From: Marinibacterium sp.
Lineage (GTDB): Bacteria > Pseudomonadota > Alphaproteobacteria > Rhodobacterales > Rhodobacteraceae
Length of the DNA: 64,000 bases
Direction: 5' to 3'
Assembly: GCA_025800215.1 (NCBI GenBank)
Contig: JAOXSC010000147.1
Coordinates: 1 to 64,000 of the forward strand
Shown here: positions 26,330 to 35,158 of the stretch, in pieces
Numbering within the stretch: position 1 is the stretch's first letter
Layout: every line of letters starts with the position of its first letter
Position numbers and translations under genes: made by a program
Notes under the pieces: model-generated
The model's database searches: none
Seen by the model: only the letters and a program-made list of their open reading frames with translations
What the model was told of the DNA's origin: nothing

Positions 26330-26348
26330 GAGGGGGCAGCGCCCCCTC
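26330..26348. terminator. GC hairpin between convergent genes, possible terminator
   Basis: GAGGGGGC-AGC-GCCCCCTC is a perfect 8-bp stem with a 3-base loop. It lies 16 bp from the ilvE stop codon and 63 bp past the epimerase-like gene. No T run follows on either strand. Confidence 0.45.
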
Positions 26349-26363
26349 CAACCGAAATCACAA

Positions 26364-27230
26364 TCAGGCGCGCACCAGCTGTTCATAGCTTTCGGCGATC
26401 TCGCGGGTCAGGGCACCGACCTCGAACCGGTAATCGCCGATCTCGCCCACCGGGGTCACCTCGGCGGCGGTGCCGGTCAGCCAGCACTGCTCGAACCCCT
26501 CCAGCTCATCAGGCATGATGTGGCGCTCATGCACCGTAACGCCGCGCTCCTTGAGCATGCCGATCACCGTCTGGCGCGTGATGCCGTTCAGGAAGCAGTC
26601 GGGCAGGGGGGTGTGGACCTCGCCATCCTTGACAAAAAAGATGTTTGCGCCCGTCGCTTCGGCCACATAGCCGCGATAGTCGAACATCATCGCGTCCGAA
26701 CAGCCCTTGGCCTCGGCCGCGTGCTTGGACATGGTGCAGATCATGTAAAGCCCGGCCGCCTTGGCGTGGCTGGGGATGGTTTCGGGGCTGGGGCGCTTCC
26801 ACTTGGAAATGTCCAGCTTGGCGCCCTTGTATTTCGCGTCACCATAATACGCGCCCCATTCCCATGCGGCGACGGCCATGCGCACGGGGTTCTTGGCCGA
26901 TGCGACCCCCATGTCTTCGCCCGCGCCGCGCCATGCGACCGCGCGCACATAGGCGTCCGACAGCCCGCTTGCGGCCATGACCTCGGCCTTGGCGGCCTCG
27001 ATCTCTTCGACGCTGTAGGGGATCTCGAAATCAATCATCTGCGCCGACGCCTTCAGGCGCTCGGTGTGTTCCAGACTCTTGAAGATCTTGCCGCCATAGG
27101 CGCGCTCGCCTTCGAAGACCGAGCTGGCATAGTGCATCGCATGGGTCAGGATATGTACATTGGCATCGCGCCAATCCACCAGTTTGCCATCCATCCAGAT
27201 CTTGCCGTCGCGATCATCATACGCTGCCAT
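26364..27230 (-). CDS. ilvE: Branched-chain amino acid aminotransferase
   Basis: A 288-residue PLP enzyme of fold type IV that makes leucine, isoleucine and valine from their 2-oxo acids. Motifs: WMDGKLVDWRDANVHILTHAMHYASSVFEGERAYGG at the N-terminus, the PLP-lysine stretch around WKRPSPETIPSHAKAAGLYM, EATGANIFFVKDGEVHTPL, and CFLNGITRQTVIGML. A TAGGAG ribosome-binding site stands before the ATG at 27230, which decides the start against one 24 codons upstream. It is divergent from petP. Confidence 0.95.
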   Translation of the reverse strand: MAAYDDRDGKIWMDGKLVDWRDANVHILTHAMHYASSVFEGERAYGGKIFKSLEHTERLKASAQMIDFEIPYSVEEIEAAKAEVMAASGLSDAYVRAVAWRGAGEDMGVASAKNPVRMAVAAWEWGAYYGDAKYKGAKLDISKWKRPSPETIPSHAKAAGLYMICTMSKHAAEAKGCSDAMMFDYRGYVAEATGANIFFVKDGEVHTPLPDCFLNGITRQTVIGMLKERGVTVHERHIMPDELEGFEQCWLTGTAAEVTPVGEIGDYRFEVGALTREIAESYEQLVRA

Positions 27231-27329
27231 CTTACCATCTCCTAGGGCATGCGGTTTCAAATGTTGCTTCGATATGGCCGATCCGGTCATAAAGTTGCGC
27301 AAAAATCGCGATTCGATACCGCTCTGCTA

Positions 27330-27358
27330 TTGGAATGTCAACAAGGCTGACATATGCT
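27330..27358 (+). promoter_or_regulatory. Candidate petP promoter with internal inverted repeat
   Basis: TTGGAA at 27330-27335 and TATGCT at 27353-27358 are separated by exactly 17 bp. The spacer itself is bounded by TGTCA (27336-27340) and TGACA (27348-27352), an inverted repeat that a MarR-type dimer could bind. The petP ATG is at 27401. Confidence 0.55.
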
Positions 27359-27400
27359 GCCGGGAAATGTGATGATCTGAACCAGGGTGAAACACGGACC

Positions 27401-27913
27401 ATGGGCGAAACACGCGGTTCGCAGGCCTTCGGGGGGGAAACCCTTCTGTTCCTGACGGACGAACAATTGCGGCAGGGGATCGAGGCGATGTATTTCGCCT
27501 ATCGCGGCTTTACCGCCGATCCCGACTGGATCCTGAGCGATCTCGACTATGGCCGCGCCCATCACCGGGCGATCCATTTCATCAACCGCGCGCCGGGCAC
27601 CACGGTGAACAACCTGCTGGCGCTTCTGGGGGTGACCAAACAATCGCTCAACCGGGTGCTGCGCACATTGATTTCTGATGGTCTGGTCGAAAGCCGTGTG
27701 GGCACCCGTGACAAGCGCGAACGCCATCTGTTTCTCACCGAAGCGGGTCGCGGGCTGGAATCGCGCCTGTCGGATGCACAGCGCAGCCGCATGCGCAGCG
27801 CCTACAAATCCGCAGGCCCCGAGGCCGTGTCAGGGTTTCGTCAGGTGCTCGAAGCGATGATGGACCCCGACATGCGCCGCGCCTATGCCAAGCTGCGGGA
27901 TCCCGCCCCATGA
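27401..27913 (+). CDS. petP: MarR-family regulator, PetP-like
   Basis: A 170-residue winged-HTH protein: a dimerisation helix region (FLTDEQLRQGIEAMYFAYRGFTADPDWILSDLDYGRAHHRAIHFINR), then GTTVNNLLALLGVTKQSLNRVLRTLISDGLVESRVGTRDKRERHLFLTEAGR as the DNA-binding part. It overlaps the response-regulator gene by 4 bp. This MarR-plus-response-regulator pair is the arrangement known as petP-petR in Rhodobacter capsulatus, where it was tied to growth and cytochrome bc1 expression. I chose the ATG at 27401, 43 bp after the predicted -10 element. Confidence 0.85.
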   Translation: MGETRGSQAFGGETLLFLTDEQLRQGIEAMYFAYRGFTADPDWILSDLDYGRAHHRAIHFINRAPGTTVNNLLALLGVTKQSLNRVLRTLISDGLVESRVGTRDKRERHLFLTEAGRGLESRLSDAQRSRMRSAYKSAGPEAVSGFRQVLEAMMDPDMRRAYAKLRDPAP

Positions 27914-28611
27914 TTGATCTTGATGCCCATCTGCTGATTGTCGATGACGATGAACGCATCCGCGATCTGCTCAAGAAATTCCTGATGCGCAACGGGTTTC
28001 TGGTCACTGCGGCGCGCGACGCAGCCCATGCCCGGCGGGTGCTGGAAGGGCTGGATTTCGATCTGATCGTGCTGGATGTGATGATGCCGGGCGAAGACGG
28101 GCTGAGCCTGACCCGTTCGTTGCGCGAAACCCATGCCACGCCGATCCTGCTGCTGACTGCCAAGGGTGAAACCGGCGACCGGATCGAAGGGCTCGAAGCG
28201 GGGGCCGATGACTATCTGGCCAAACCCTTTGAACCGCGCGAGCTTTTGTTGCGGATCAACGCGATCCTGCGGCGCATGCCCGAAACCAGCGCTGAAGACA
28301 CCGCGCCCAAGATGCTCATGCTGGGCCAGATCCGCTATGACATCGAACGGGGCGAAATGTGGGATGGCGACGATCTGGTGCGCCTGACCGCCACCGAAAG
28401 CCAGCTGATGCGGATCTTTTCGTCCTGCCCCGGCGAAGCGGTCAGCCGCAGCAAGCTGGTCGAAGATCTGGGCCGCGATCGCGGACAGGCGCAGGAACGC
28501 GCGGTGGATGTGCAGATCACCCGGCTGCGGCGCAAGATCGAGCCCGATCCCAAACGCCCGCGCTATCTGCAGACGGTGCGCGGCGCGGGCTATATGCTGA
28601 CGCCCGACTGA
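27910..28611 (+). CDS. petR: OmpR-family response regulator, PetR-like
   Basis: A 233-residue regulator with a receiver domain (LLIVDDDERIRDLLKKFL, phosphoacceptor Asp56 in IVLDVMMPGEDG, conserved Thr and Lys in LLLTAKGE and YLAKPFEP) and a C-terminal winged helix (about 135-230: LVRLTATESQLMRIFSSCPGEAVSRSKLVE ... RAVDVQITRLRRKIEPDPKRPRYLQTVRGAGYML). No histidine kinase gene is adjacent, consistent with the orphan PetR arrangement. It is translationally coupled to petP. Confidence 0.9.
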   Translation: MIDLDAHLLIVDDDERIRDLLKKFLMRNGFLVTAARDAAHARRVLEGLDFDLIVLDVMMPGEDGLSLTRSLRETHATPILLLTAKGETGDRIEGLEAGADDYLAKPFEPRELLLRINAILRRMPETSAEDTAPKMLMLGQIRYDIERGEMWDGDDLVRLTATESQLMRIFSSCPGEAVSRSKLVEDLGRDRGQAQERAVDVQITRLRRKIEPDPKRPRYLQTVRGAGYMLTPD

Positions 28612-28627
28612 TCCGCGCGATGCCCGC

Positions 28628-29566
28628 ATGACGACCGCTCTGATCACCCATCCCGACGGGCTGCTGCATCAGACGCCCCGGCGTTGCGCCGAGCGGGTGG
28701 CGCGCCTCGACGAGGTGCTGCGCGCGCTCGAAGATCTGCCGCTGGCGCGCCACCCTGCCCCCATGGCCACGCCCGACCAGATCGCGCTGCTGCATGACCG
28801 GGCCTATGTGGATCACATCCAAAGCGCCATTCCCGAAACCGGGTTCACCCCGCTTGATGCGGATCGCGAAGACGAAACGGCGCTGTCTGCGACCTCTCTC
28901 GGGGGGGTGATGCGGGCGGTGGGCGCTGCGCGTCTGGGGGTGGATCTGGTGATGACGGGCGCGGTCGGCAATGCCTTTGTGGCCATGCGCCCGCCGGGCC
29001 ACCATGCGCTGCGCGATCAGGCCATGGGGTTCTGCGTCTTTGGCAATGTGGCGCTGGCCGCGCGCCATGCGCTGGACCATCACGGGGCCGCCCGCGTGGC
29101 GGTGGTGGATTTCGACGTGCATCATGGCAATGGCACCGAAAGCCTGCTCTGGGACGATCCGCGCTGCCTGTTTGTCAGCAGCCATCAGGCGCCGCTCTGG
29201 CCCGGATCGGGGTGCGCGGAAGATCGCGGGCCCCATGACAGTGTGCTCAATGTCCCGCTGCCGCCCGGCAGCGCCGGGGCCGAGATGCGGCAGGCCTATA
29301 TCGACCTGGTGTTCCCGCGCCTGCGGGCGTTCGACCCCGATCTGGTGCTGATCTCGGCGGGGTTCGATGGCCATCGAGATGACCCGCTGGCCGAACTCAA
29401 CTGGCTGGCGGATGATTTCGACTGGCTGACCCGCAACCTGTGCGCCATTGCGCGCGCCGCCTGTGGCGGGCGGGTCGTGTCGGTGCTGGAAGGGGGGTAT
29501 CATCTGGATGCGCTGGCCACATCGGCACGGGCGCATGTCATGGCGATGCTGCGTGCCTTTGACTAG
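28628..29566 (+). CDS. Histone-deacetylase-family hydrolase (paralogue 1)
   Basis: A 312-residue zinc hydrolase of the arginase/deacetylase fold. The metal- and substrate-site motifs are intact: MRPPGHHALRDQAMGFCVFGNVALAA with the catalytic HH pair, VVDFDVHHGNGTESLLWDDPR with the Asp/His zinc ligands, and SAGFDGHRDDPLAELN. Bacterial relatives deacetylate acetylpolyamines or are annotated as acetoin-utilisation proteins; the substrate is open. It lies 16 bp after petR and is followed 59 bp later by a closely similar gene. Confidence 0.9.
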   Translation: MTTALITHPDGLLHQTPRRCAERVARLDEVLRALEDLPLARHPAPMATPDQIALLHDRAYVDHIQSAIPETGFTPLDADREDETALSATSLGGVMRAVGAARLGVDLVMTGAVGNAFVAMRPPGHHALRDQAMGFCVFGNVALAARHALDHHGAARVAVVDFDVHHGNGTESLLWDDPRCLFVSSHQAPLWPGSGCAEDRGPHDSVLNVPLPPGSAGAEMRQAYIDLVFPRLRAFDPDLVLISAGFDGHRDDPLAELNWLADDFDWLTRNLCAIARAACGGRVVSVLEGGYHLDALATSARAHVMAMLRAFD

Positions 29567-29625
29567 GCCCCCATCCGCCCGCTTGGCCATTGCCCCGCGC
29601 CCATGCGGTTGCTAGCGTGCCGCCC

Positions 29626-30552
29626 ATGACAACTGCCCTGATCACACATGCCGACTGCCTCGAGCACGTGACCCCCGAAGGCCATCCCGAACGGGTGGCG
29701 CGGCTGGCCCATGTGCTGCACGCGCTGGAACCTCTGGACCTGACCCGCGTGCGCGCGCCGCTGGCGGCCGATGCGGATGTGCTGCGCGTGCATCCCGAGC
29801 GCTACGTGGCCGATCTGCGCGACGCCGCGCCGGTGAACCGCTTTGCCGCCATTGATGGCGATACGTTCCTGTCGCCGGGATCGCTGACGGCGGCCTATCG
29901 CGCGGCCGGGGCCGGGGTGCGCGCGGTGGACATGGTGCTGGGCGGAGAGGTGCAGAACGCCTTTTGCGCCGTGCGCCCGCCGGGCCATCACGCCGAAACC
30001 GACACCGCCATGGGGTTCTGTTTCTTCGGCAGCGTGGCGATTGCGGTGAAACACGCGCTGGATCATCACGGGCTGTCGCGCGTGGCGGTGGTGGATTTCG
30101 ACGTGCATCACGGCAATGGCACCCAGGATCTGCTGTGGGACGAACCGCGCGCGCTGCTGATCACCAGTCAGGAAATGCCGCTGTTTCCCGGATCGGGACG
30201 TCGCGACGAAGACGGGGCGCATGGGCAGATCGTCAACCTGCCGCTGCCCGGTGGCAGTGACGGGGCGCATATGCGGCAGGTCTATGAGGCCGAAGTCTTT
30301 CCCCGGCTGCGGGCCTTTGCCCCCGAACTGATCGTGATGTCCGCCGGCTTTGACGCCCATCGCGACGATCCGCTGGCCACGCTGGACTGGACCGAAGATG
30401 ATTTCGCATGGATCACCCGCGGCATCTGTGACATTGCCGATGACATCTGCGGGGGGCGTGTGGTGTCGATGCTTGAAGGCGGCTATGATCTGGCCGCGCT
30501 TGCGGCCTCGGCCCGCGCCCATGTGCAAGAACTGATGAAGGCCGGAACATGA
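29626..30552 (+). CDS. Histone-deacetylase-family hydrolase (paralogue 2)
   Basis: A 308-residue tandem paralogue of the preceding gene: MTTALITHADCLEHVTPEGHPERVARLAHVLHALE, VRPPGHHAETDTAMGFCFFGSVAIA, VVDFDVHHGNGTQDLLWDEPR, SAGFDAHRDDPLATLDW and VSMLEGGYDLAALAASARAHV. All zinc-site residues are kept, so both copies should be active. I chose the ATG at 29626, which aligns with the start of paralogue 1. Its 3' end overlaps xseB by 4 bp, so it shares a transcript with the isoprenoid genes. Confidence 0.9.
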   Translation: MTTALITHADCLEHVTPEGHPERVARLAHVLHALEPLDLTRVRAPLAADADVLRVHPERYVADLRDAAPVNRFAAIDGDTFLSPGSLTAAYRAAGAGVRAVDMVLGGEVQNAFCAVRPPGHHAETDTAMGFCFFGSVAIAVKHALDHHGLSRVAVVDFDVHHGNGTQDLLWDEPRALLITSQEMPLFPGSGRRDEDGAHGQIVNLPLPGGSDGAHMRQVYEAEVFPRLRAFAPELIVMSAGFDAHRDDPLATLDWTEDDFAWITRGICDIADDICGGRVVSMLEGGYDLAALAASARAHVQELMKAGT

Positions 30553-30791
30553 CCGACACCCCGATCGACGAAATGAGCTTTGAAGACGCGATGCGCGCGC
30601 TTGAGCAGGTGGTTGACCAGCTCGAACGCGGCGATGTGGCGCTTGAGGCGTCCATCGCCCTCTATGACCGGGGCGCCAAGCTCAAGGCCCGCTGCGAGGC
30701 CAAGCTGAAAGAGGCCGAAGAAAAGGTCGCGGCCATCACGCTGAATGCCGATGGGCAGCCCCAGGGGACACAGGCGGTCGAAGGTCTCTAG
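30549..30791 (+). CDS. xseB: Exodeoxyribonuclease VII small subunit
   Basis: An 80-residue helical protein with the family signature MSFEDAMRALEQVVDQLERGDVALEASIALYDRGAKLKARCEAKLKEAEEKV. It forms exonuclease VII with XseA, whose gene is not in the window. It overlaps the upstream deacetylase-like gene by 4 bp and shares one base with ispA. The order xseB-ispA-dxs is widely conserved in proteobacteria. Confidence 0.96.
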   Translation: MTDTPIDEMSFEDAMRALEQVVDQLERGDVALEASIALYDRGAKLKARCEAKLKEAEEKVAAITLNADGQPQGTQAVEGL

Positions 30792-31657
30792 TGTTTCACG
30801 ACCAGATTGCTCGGGACGCCGCCGCCATTCAGCGGCAGTTTGATCATGTGCTGGCCGCGTTTGACGCGGTGCCGGTGGTGCAGGCCATGGGGCATGCCAC
30901 GCGCGGTGGCAAACGGCTGCGCGGGTTTCTGGTGCTGGAATCAGCACGCCTGCACGGGGTGGATGCCGCGCGCGCGATCTGGCCTGCCACGGGGATCGAG
31001 GCGCTGCATGCCTATAGCCTGGTGCATGACGATCTGCCCTGCATGGATGACGACGACCTGCGGCGCGGCGAACCCACCGTTCATGTGAAATGGGACGACG
31101 CCACCGCCGTTCTGGCCGGCGATGCGCTGCAGACGCTGGCCTTTGAACTGGTGGCCCATCCCGATTGCGGCAGCGCAGAGGTGCGCGCCGATCTGACGCT
31201 GAGCCTGGCGCGTGCCAGCGGGGCGCAGGGGATGGTGCTGGGGCAGGCGCTGGACATTGCCGCCGAAACCGCCGCCGATCCGCTGACGCTGGAACAGATC
31301 ACCCGTCTGCAGGCGGGCAAGACCGGGGCGCTGATCGGCTGGTCGGCCGAAGCAGGCGCGCGGCTGGCCGGGGCGGATCCGACACCGCTCGGGGCCTATG
31401 CGCAGGCGCTTGGGCTGGCCTTCCAGATCGCTGACGACATTCTGGATGTCACCGGTGATGCCGCCCTGGCCGGCAAGCGCCTGCAAAAGGATGCCGATGC
31501 GGGCAAGGCCACATTCGTGTCGCTTCTGGGGCTCGACGGGGCGCGGGCGCGGGCGTCGGATCTGGTCGATCAGGCCTGCGCGGCCCTTGACGGCTTTGGT
31601 TCGGGTGCCACAGTCTTGAAGGACGCCGCCCGCTTCGTTATCTCGCGCGACAGCTAA
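30791..31657 (+). CDS. ispA: Farnesyl diphosphate synthase (polyprenyl synthetase)
   Basis: A 288-residue isoprenyl transferase that condenses IPP with DMAPP and GPP. The first aspartate-rich motif is in [22 protein letters not shown], the second in [13 protein letters not shown], with [15 protein letters not shown] between them. The start is GTG at 30791, sharing one base with the xseB stop codon. It supplies precursors for quinones and carotenoids together with the adjacent dxs. Confidence 0.96.
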   Translation: MFHDQIARDAAAIQRQFDHVLAAFDAVPVVQAMGHATRGGKRLRGFLVLESARLHGVDAARAIWPATGIEALHAYSLVHDDLPCMDDDDLRRGEPTVHVKWDDATAVLAGDALQTLAFELVAHPDCGSAEVRADLTLSLARASGAQGMVLGQALDIAAETAADPLTLEQITRLQAGKTGALIGWSAEAGARLAGADPTPLGAYAQALGLAFQIADDILDVTGDAALAGKRLQKDADAGKATFVSLLGLDGARARASDLVDQACAALDGFGSGATVLKDAARFVISRDS

Positions 31658-31692
31658 ACCGGTGGCCACAGGGCCGCGAAAGGATCAGCACC

Positions 31693-33621
31693 ATGTCGAA
31701 CCGTCCGGACACTCCGCTGCTTGACCGTGTCAGCCGCCCCGCCGATCTGCGGGCCTTTTCCGATGCCGAACTGGCCCGCGTCGCAGACGAGCTGCGCAGC
31801 GAAACCATTTCGGCCGTGTCCGAAACCGGGGGCCATCTGGGCGCCGGGCTGGGGGTGGTGGAACTGACCGTCGCCCTGCATGCGGTGTTCGACGCGCCCC
31901 GCGACAAGATCATCTGGGACGTGTCGCACCAGTGCTATCCGCACAAGATCCTGACCGAACGCCGCGACCGCATCCGCACCCTGCGGCAAAAGGACGGGCT
32001 GAGCGGGTTCACCAAACGCTCGGAAAGCCCCTATGACCCGTTTGGCGCGGCCCATAGCTCGACGTCGATTTCGGCCGCCCTTGGCTTTGCCGTGGCGCGG
32101 GATCTGGGCGGTGTCGTGCCCGAAGGGCTGGGTGATGCGATTGCGGTGATTGGCGATGGTGCCATGAGCGCGGGCATGGCGTTCGAAGCGCTGAACAATG
32201 CAGGCCACCTGAAAAAGCGGCTGATCGTCATCCTCAATGACAATGAAATGAGCATCGCCCCCCCCGTGGGCGCGCTGTCATCCTACCTGTCGCGCCTTTA
32301 CGCCGAAGAGCCGTTCCAGGATCTCAAGGCGGCGGCCAAGGGCGCGATTTCGCTGTTGCCGGAACCCTTCCAGGAAGGGGCCAAGCGCGCCAAGGAAATG
32401 CTCAAGGGCATGGCCGTGGGCGGCACCCTGTTCGAAGAGCTTGGCTTTTCCTATCTCGGCCCCATCGACGGGCATGACATGGACCAGCTGTTGCCGGTCC
32501 TGCGCACCGTCAAGTCGCGCGCGCGCGGGCCGATCCTGATCCATGTGGTCACCAAAAAGGGCAAGGGCTATGCCCCCGCCGAAAGCGCCCGTGACGGCGG
32601 TCACGCCACCGCGCGCTTTGATGTGGTCACGGGCAAGCAGCACAAGGCGCCGTCGAACGCGCCCAGCTATACCAAGGTTTTTGGCGATACGCTGGTGGCC
32701 GAAGCCACCCGTGACGACAAGATCTGCGCGGTGACGGCGGCGATGCCGGACGGGACCGGGCTCAACCTCTTTGCCGAACGCTTTCCCAGCCGCTGTTTTG
32801 ATGTGGGGATTGCCGAACAGCACGGGGTGACCTTTGCCGCCGGGCTGGCGGCGGGGGGGCTAAAGCCGTTCTGCGCGATGTATTCGACATTCCTGCAGCG
32901 GGGCTATGATCAGGTGGTGCACGACGTGGCGCTGCAGCGCCTGCCGGTGCGCTTTGCCATCGACCGTGCCGGGCTGGTGGGGGCCGATGGGGCCACCCAT
33001 GCGGGCAGTTTCGACATCGGCTTTATGGCCAATCTGCCGGGCATGGTGGTGATGGCCGCCGCTGACGAGGCCGAATTGATGCATATGGTCGCCACCGCTG
33101 CGGCCCATGACACAGGGCCCATCGCGTTCCGCTATCCGCGCGGCGAAGGGGTCGGGGTGGATCTGCCCGAACGCGGCGAAGTGCTTGAGATCGGCAAGGG
33201 CCGCATCATCCGTGATGGCGGCCGGGTTGCGGTGCTGTCCTTTGGCACCCGCCTGTCCGAGGTCGAAAACGCGGCCGAGGCACTGGCCGCGCGCGGTCTG
33301 CCCATCACGGTGGCCGATGCCCGCTTTGCCAAGCCGCTGGACGAAGATCTGATCCGTCAGCTGGCGGCCGATCACGAGGCCCTGATCACCATCGAAGAAG
33401 GCGCCGTGGGCGGCTTTGGCAGCCATGTGGCGCAGTTTCTGGCCGATGAGGGCGTGTTCGACGGCGGGCTCAAATTCCGCTCGATGGTGCTGCCGGACAT
33501 TTTCATCGACCAGGCCAGCCCCGAAGACATGTACGCGGTGGCCGCGATGAACGCCGAACAGATCGAAGCCAAGGTGCTCGACACGCTTGGCGTCGCCAAC
33601 CTGGACGAAAAACGCGCCTGA
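31693..33621 (+). CDS. dxs: 1-Deoxy-D-xylulose-5-phosphate synthase
   Basis: A 642-residue thiamine-diphosphate enzyme and the first step of the non-mevalonate isoprenoid pathway, joining pyruvate and glyceraldehyde 3-phosphate. Motifs include [43 protein letters not shown], the ThDP-binding [19 protein letters not shown], the catalytic glutamate in [16 protein letters not shown], and [18 protein letters not shown]. Length is normal. AAAGGA before the ATG is a fair ribosome-binding site. Nothing on the plus strand continues the operon, because an IS element follows about 370 bp later. Confidence 0.97.
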   Translation: MSNRPDTPLLDRVSRPADLRAFSDAELARVADELRSETISAVSETGGHLGAGLGVVELTVALHAVFDAPRDKIIWDVSHQCYPHKILTERRDRIRTLRQKDGLSGFTKRSESPYDPFGAAHSSTSISAALGFAVARDLGGVVPEGLGDAIAVIGDGAMSAGMAFEALNNAGHLKKRLIVILNDNEMSIAPPVGALSSYLSRLYAEEPFQDLKAAAKGAISLLPEPFQEGAKRAKEMLKGMAVGGTLFEELGFSYLGPIDGHDMDQLLPVLRTVKSRARGPILIHVVTKKGKGYAPAESARDGGHATARFDVVTGKQHKAPSNAPSYTKVFGDTLVAEATRDDKICAVTAAMPDGTGLNLFAERFPSRCFDVGIAEQHGVTFAAGLAAGGLKPFCAMYSTFLQRGYDQVVHDVALQRLPVRFAIDRAGLVGADGATHAGSFDIGFMANLPGMVVMAAADEAELMHMVATAAAHDTGPIAFRYPRGEGVGVDLPERGEVLEIGKGRIIRDGGRVAVLSFGTRLSEVENAAEALAARGLPITVADARFAKPLDEDLIRQLAADHEALITIEEGAVGGFGSHVAQFLADEGVFDGGLKFRSMVLPDIFIDQASPEDMYAVAAMNAEQIEAKVLDTLGVANLDEKRA

Positions 33622-33667
33622 GGTGTGGCGGCATCGCAGGGTGCGGTGTGCCGCACTGCGATGGCGT

Positions 33668-33991
33668 TCAGATGACTGTGCCGGGCGGATTGGGCGCTAT
33701 AGGCGATAGTTGCGTCATGAAGCGGTTCAGCACCTCCGTCCCAGTCTCGGTCCATGCTGCGGAAAGCCGTTCGAAGTTTTCACCCCCTATGGCGAACGTA
33801 TTCCCTTCAGAAATCGCTGTGTGTGACAATTGATCATCATCTCGAAGGTACTCAAAGTGGTCGATTGAGAGGTCGTTCGCGTTAAGGCCAAATTCAAGTC
33901 TCGAGGATACCTCGTTATGATGATCAAAGAACGGGCGAATGGTGAAAGGCGTGCTTAGGCATAGCCCTTCAGCTTTGGGAGCGACCGGCAT
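33668..33991 (-). CDS. Hypothetical protein next to the IS element, possibly a 5'-truncated remnant
   Basis: An open frame of 107 residues with lower GC and a protein-like composition (for example HFEYLRDDDQLSHTAISEGNTFAIGGENFERL). I do not recognise the family. Its first possible ATG is only 4 bp outside the left end of the IS, and the frame runs into a stop codon within the IS, so the original gene may have been longer and cut by the insertion. It could also be a chance frame in intergenic DNA between dxs and the operon. No clear ribosome-binding site is available. Confidence 0.35.
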   Translation of the reverse strand: MPVAPKAEGLCLSTPFTIRPFFDHHNEVSSRLEFGLNANDLSIDHFEYLRDDDQLSHTAISEGNTFAIGGENFERLSAAWTETGTEVLNRFMTQLSPIAPNPPGTVI

Positions 33992-33995
33992 AACT

Positions 33996-34020
33996 GGTGT
34001 TTAGTCCCAGTGTGTGGTGG
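33996..34020 (+). repeat. Left terminal inverted repeat of the IS481 element
   Basis: Begins GGTGTTTAGTCCCAG and continues TGTGTGGTGG; matched by the reverse complement at 34974-34998 with one difference (T against C at the sixteenth base). Confidence 0.85.
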
Positions 34021-34053
34021 TCTACTGATCTGTGACCATCAGAAGGATGCACT

Positions 34054-35001
34054 ATGGGACAAATTCTTCACGGGAGCGCCAAGACCACGCACGCCGTCCG
34101 AGCTCTCATACAGCGATCAAAAGCTTCGAACGCGGCGCTGAGCCGGGAACTGGGCATCAACGTCAAGACCGTCGCAAAGTGGCGCAAGCGTGACAGCGTT
34201 CAAGACGCTGCTATGGGGCCGAAGGAGGCCCATTCCACGGTTCTCAGCATCGAAGAGGAGGCCGTCATCGTTGCTTTCCGGCGGCACAGTTTGCTGCCGT
34301 TGGATGACTGCCTCTACGCTTTACAGCCGACCATCCCGCATCTGACGCGGTCGTCGCTGCACAGATGCCTGCAGCGGCATCAGATCAGTCGGCTACCGGA
34401 GGTCGAAGGCGACAAACCGAAGAAGAAGTTCAAGCGCTACCCGATTGGGTATTTCCATATCGACATCGCGGAAGTTCGAACCGGTGAGGGTAAAATCCGC
34501 CTGTTCGTGGCCATCGACCGCACCTCCAAGTTCGCTTATGTTGAACTGCATGAACGGGCGGGCAAGATGATCGCGGCTCAATTCCTGCGCAATCTTATCG
34601 TAGCTGTACCCTACAAGATTCACACGATCCTGACCGACAACGGCATCCAGTTCACCAATCGCAAGCAGGATACATCGGCATTCGAACACGTCTTCGACCG
34701 CGTCTGTCGCGAACATGAGATCGATCACCGGCTGACCAAGGTGAACCACCCCTGGACCAATGGGCAGGTCGAGCGGATGAACCGGACGATCAAGGAGGCG
34801 ACGGTCAAGCGGTATCACTATGACACCCATTCCCAGCTTGAAACGCACGTCACCGATTTCATCGCAGCCTACAACTACGCACGCCGATTGAAGACGCTCC
34901 AAGGCCTCACACCGTTCGAATACACCTGCAAAATCTGGACATCAGAACCAGAGCGATTCAATGTCGACCCAACCCACCACACGCTGGGACTAAACACCTA
35001 A
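34054..35001 (+). CDS. IS481-family DDE transposase
   Basis: A 315-residue transposase. The N-terminal HTH part (KTTHAVRALIQRSKASNAALSRELGINVKTVAKWRKRDSV) is followed by the DDE integrase core: first Asp in YFHIDIAEVRTGEGKIRLFVAIDRTSKFAYVELHERA, second in ILTDNGIQFTNR, and the Glu in HPWTNGQVERMNRTIKEATVKRYHYD. The C-terminus reads THHTLGLNT and is encoded within the right inverted repeat, so the stop codon at 34999-35001 falls just outside the repeat. The frame is intact and the enzyme is presumably active. Confidence 0.92.
   Translation: MGQILHGSAKTTHAVRALIQRSKASNAALSRELGINVKTVAKWRKRDSVQDAAMGPKEAHSTVLSIEEEAVIVAFRRHSLLPLDDCLYALQPTIPHLTRSSLHRCLQRHQISRLPEVEGDKPKKKFKRYPIGYFHIDIAEVRTGEGKIRLFVAIDRTSKFAYVELHERAGKMIAAQFLRNLIVAVPYKIHTILTDNGIQFTNRKQDTSAFEHVFDRVCREHEIDHRLTKVNHPWTNGQVERMNRTIKEATVKRYHYDTHSQLETHVTDFIAAYNYARRLKTLQGLTPFEYTCKIWTSEPERFNVDPTHHTLGLNT
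34974..34998 (-). repeat. Right terminal inverted repeat of the IS481 element
   Basis: Reverse complement begins GGTGTTTAGTCCCAG and continues CGTGTGGTGG, matching the left end. It also encodes the last eight residues of the transposase. Confidence 0.85.
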
Positions 35002-35119
35002 GCTAGTCATACGTCCGATTGCGAGTTGTCGCATTCTGGTTTGATGCTTGCGACGATGGCCCCGTTCTTCGCGCCTTGTGGCGTTCACCCTGCATCGGCA
35101 CCCGGCGCGCCTTGTTGAG

Positions 35120-35147
35120 GGCGCGGAACCTGGGCAGGTTCCGCGCC
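35120..35147 (-). terminator. Strong hairpin after the iron alcohol dehydrogenase gene
   Basis: GGCGCGGAACCT-GGGC-AGGTTCCGCGCC is a perfect 12-bp stem with a 4-base loop, 11 bp past the stop of the last gene of the minus-strand operon. A T run is lacking on the minus strand (CTCAAC follows); on the plus strand GTTTGT follows. It probably ends or stabilises the operon transcript. Confidence 0.6.
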
Positions 35148-35158
35148 GTTTGTACCCC

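Larger units (their letters stand above)
33996..34998 (+). mobile_element. IS481-family insertion sequence, complete
   Basis: A 1003-bp element bounded by 25-bp terminal inverted repeats with a single mismatch and containing one intact transposase gene. Base composition is lower in GC than the flanking genes. No clean target duplication is visible: only TAA at 33991-33993 and 34999-35001 is shared outside the ends. It sits between dxs and the convergent seven-gene operon, where it does not interrupt an evident essential gene. Confidence 0.85.
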
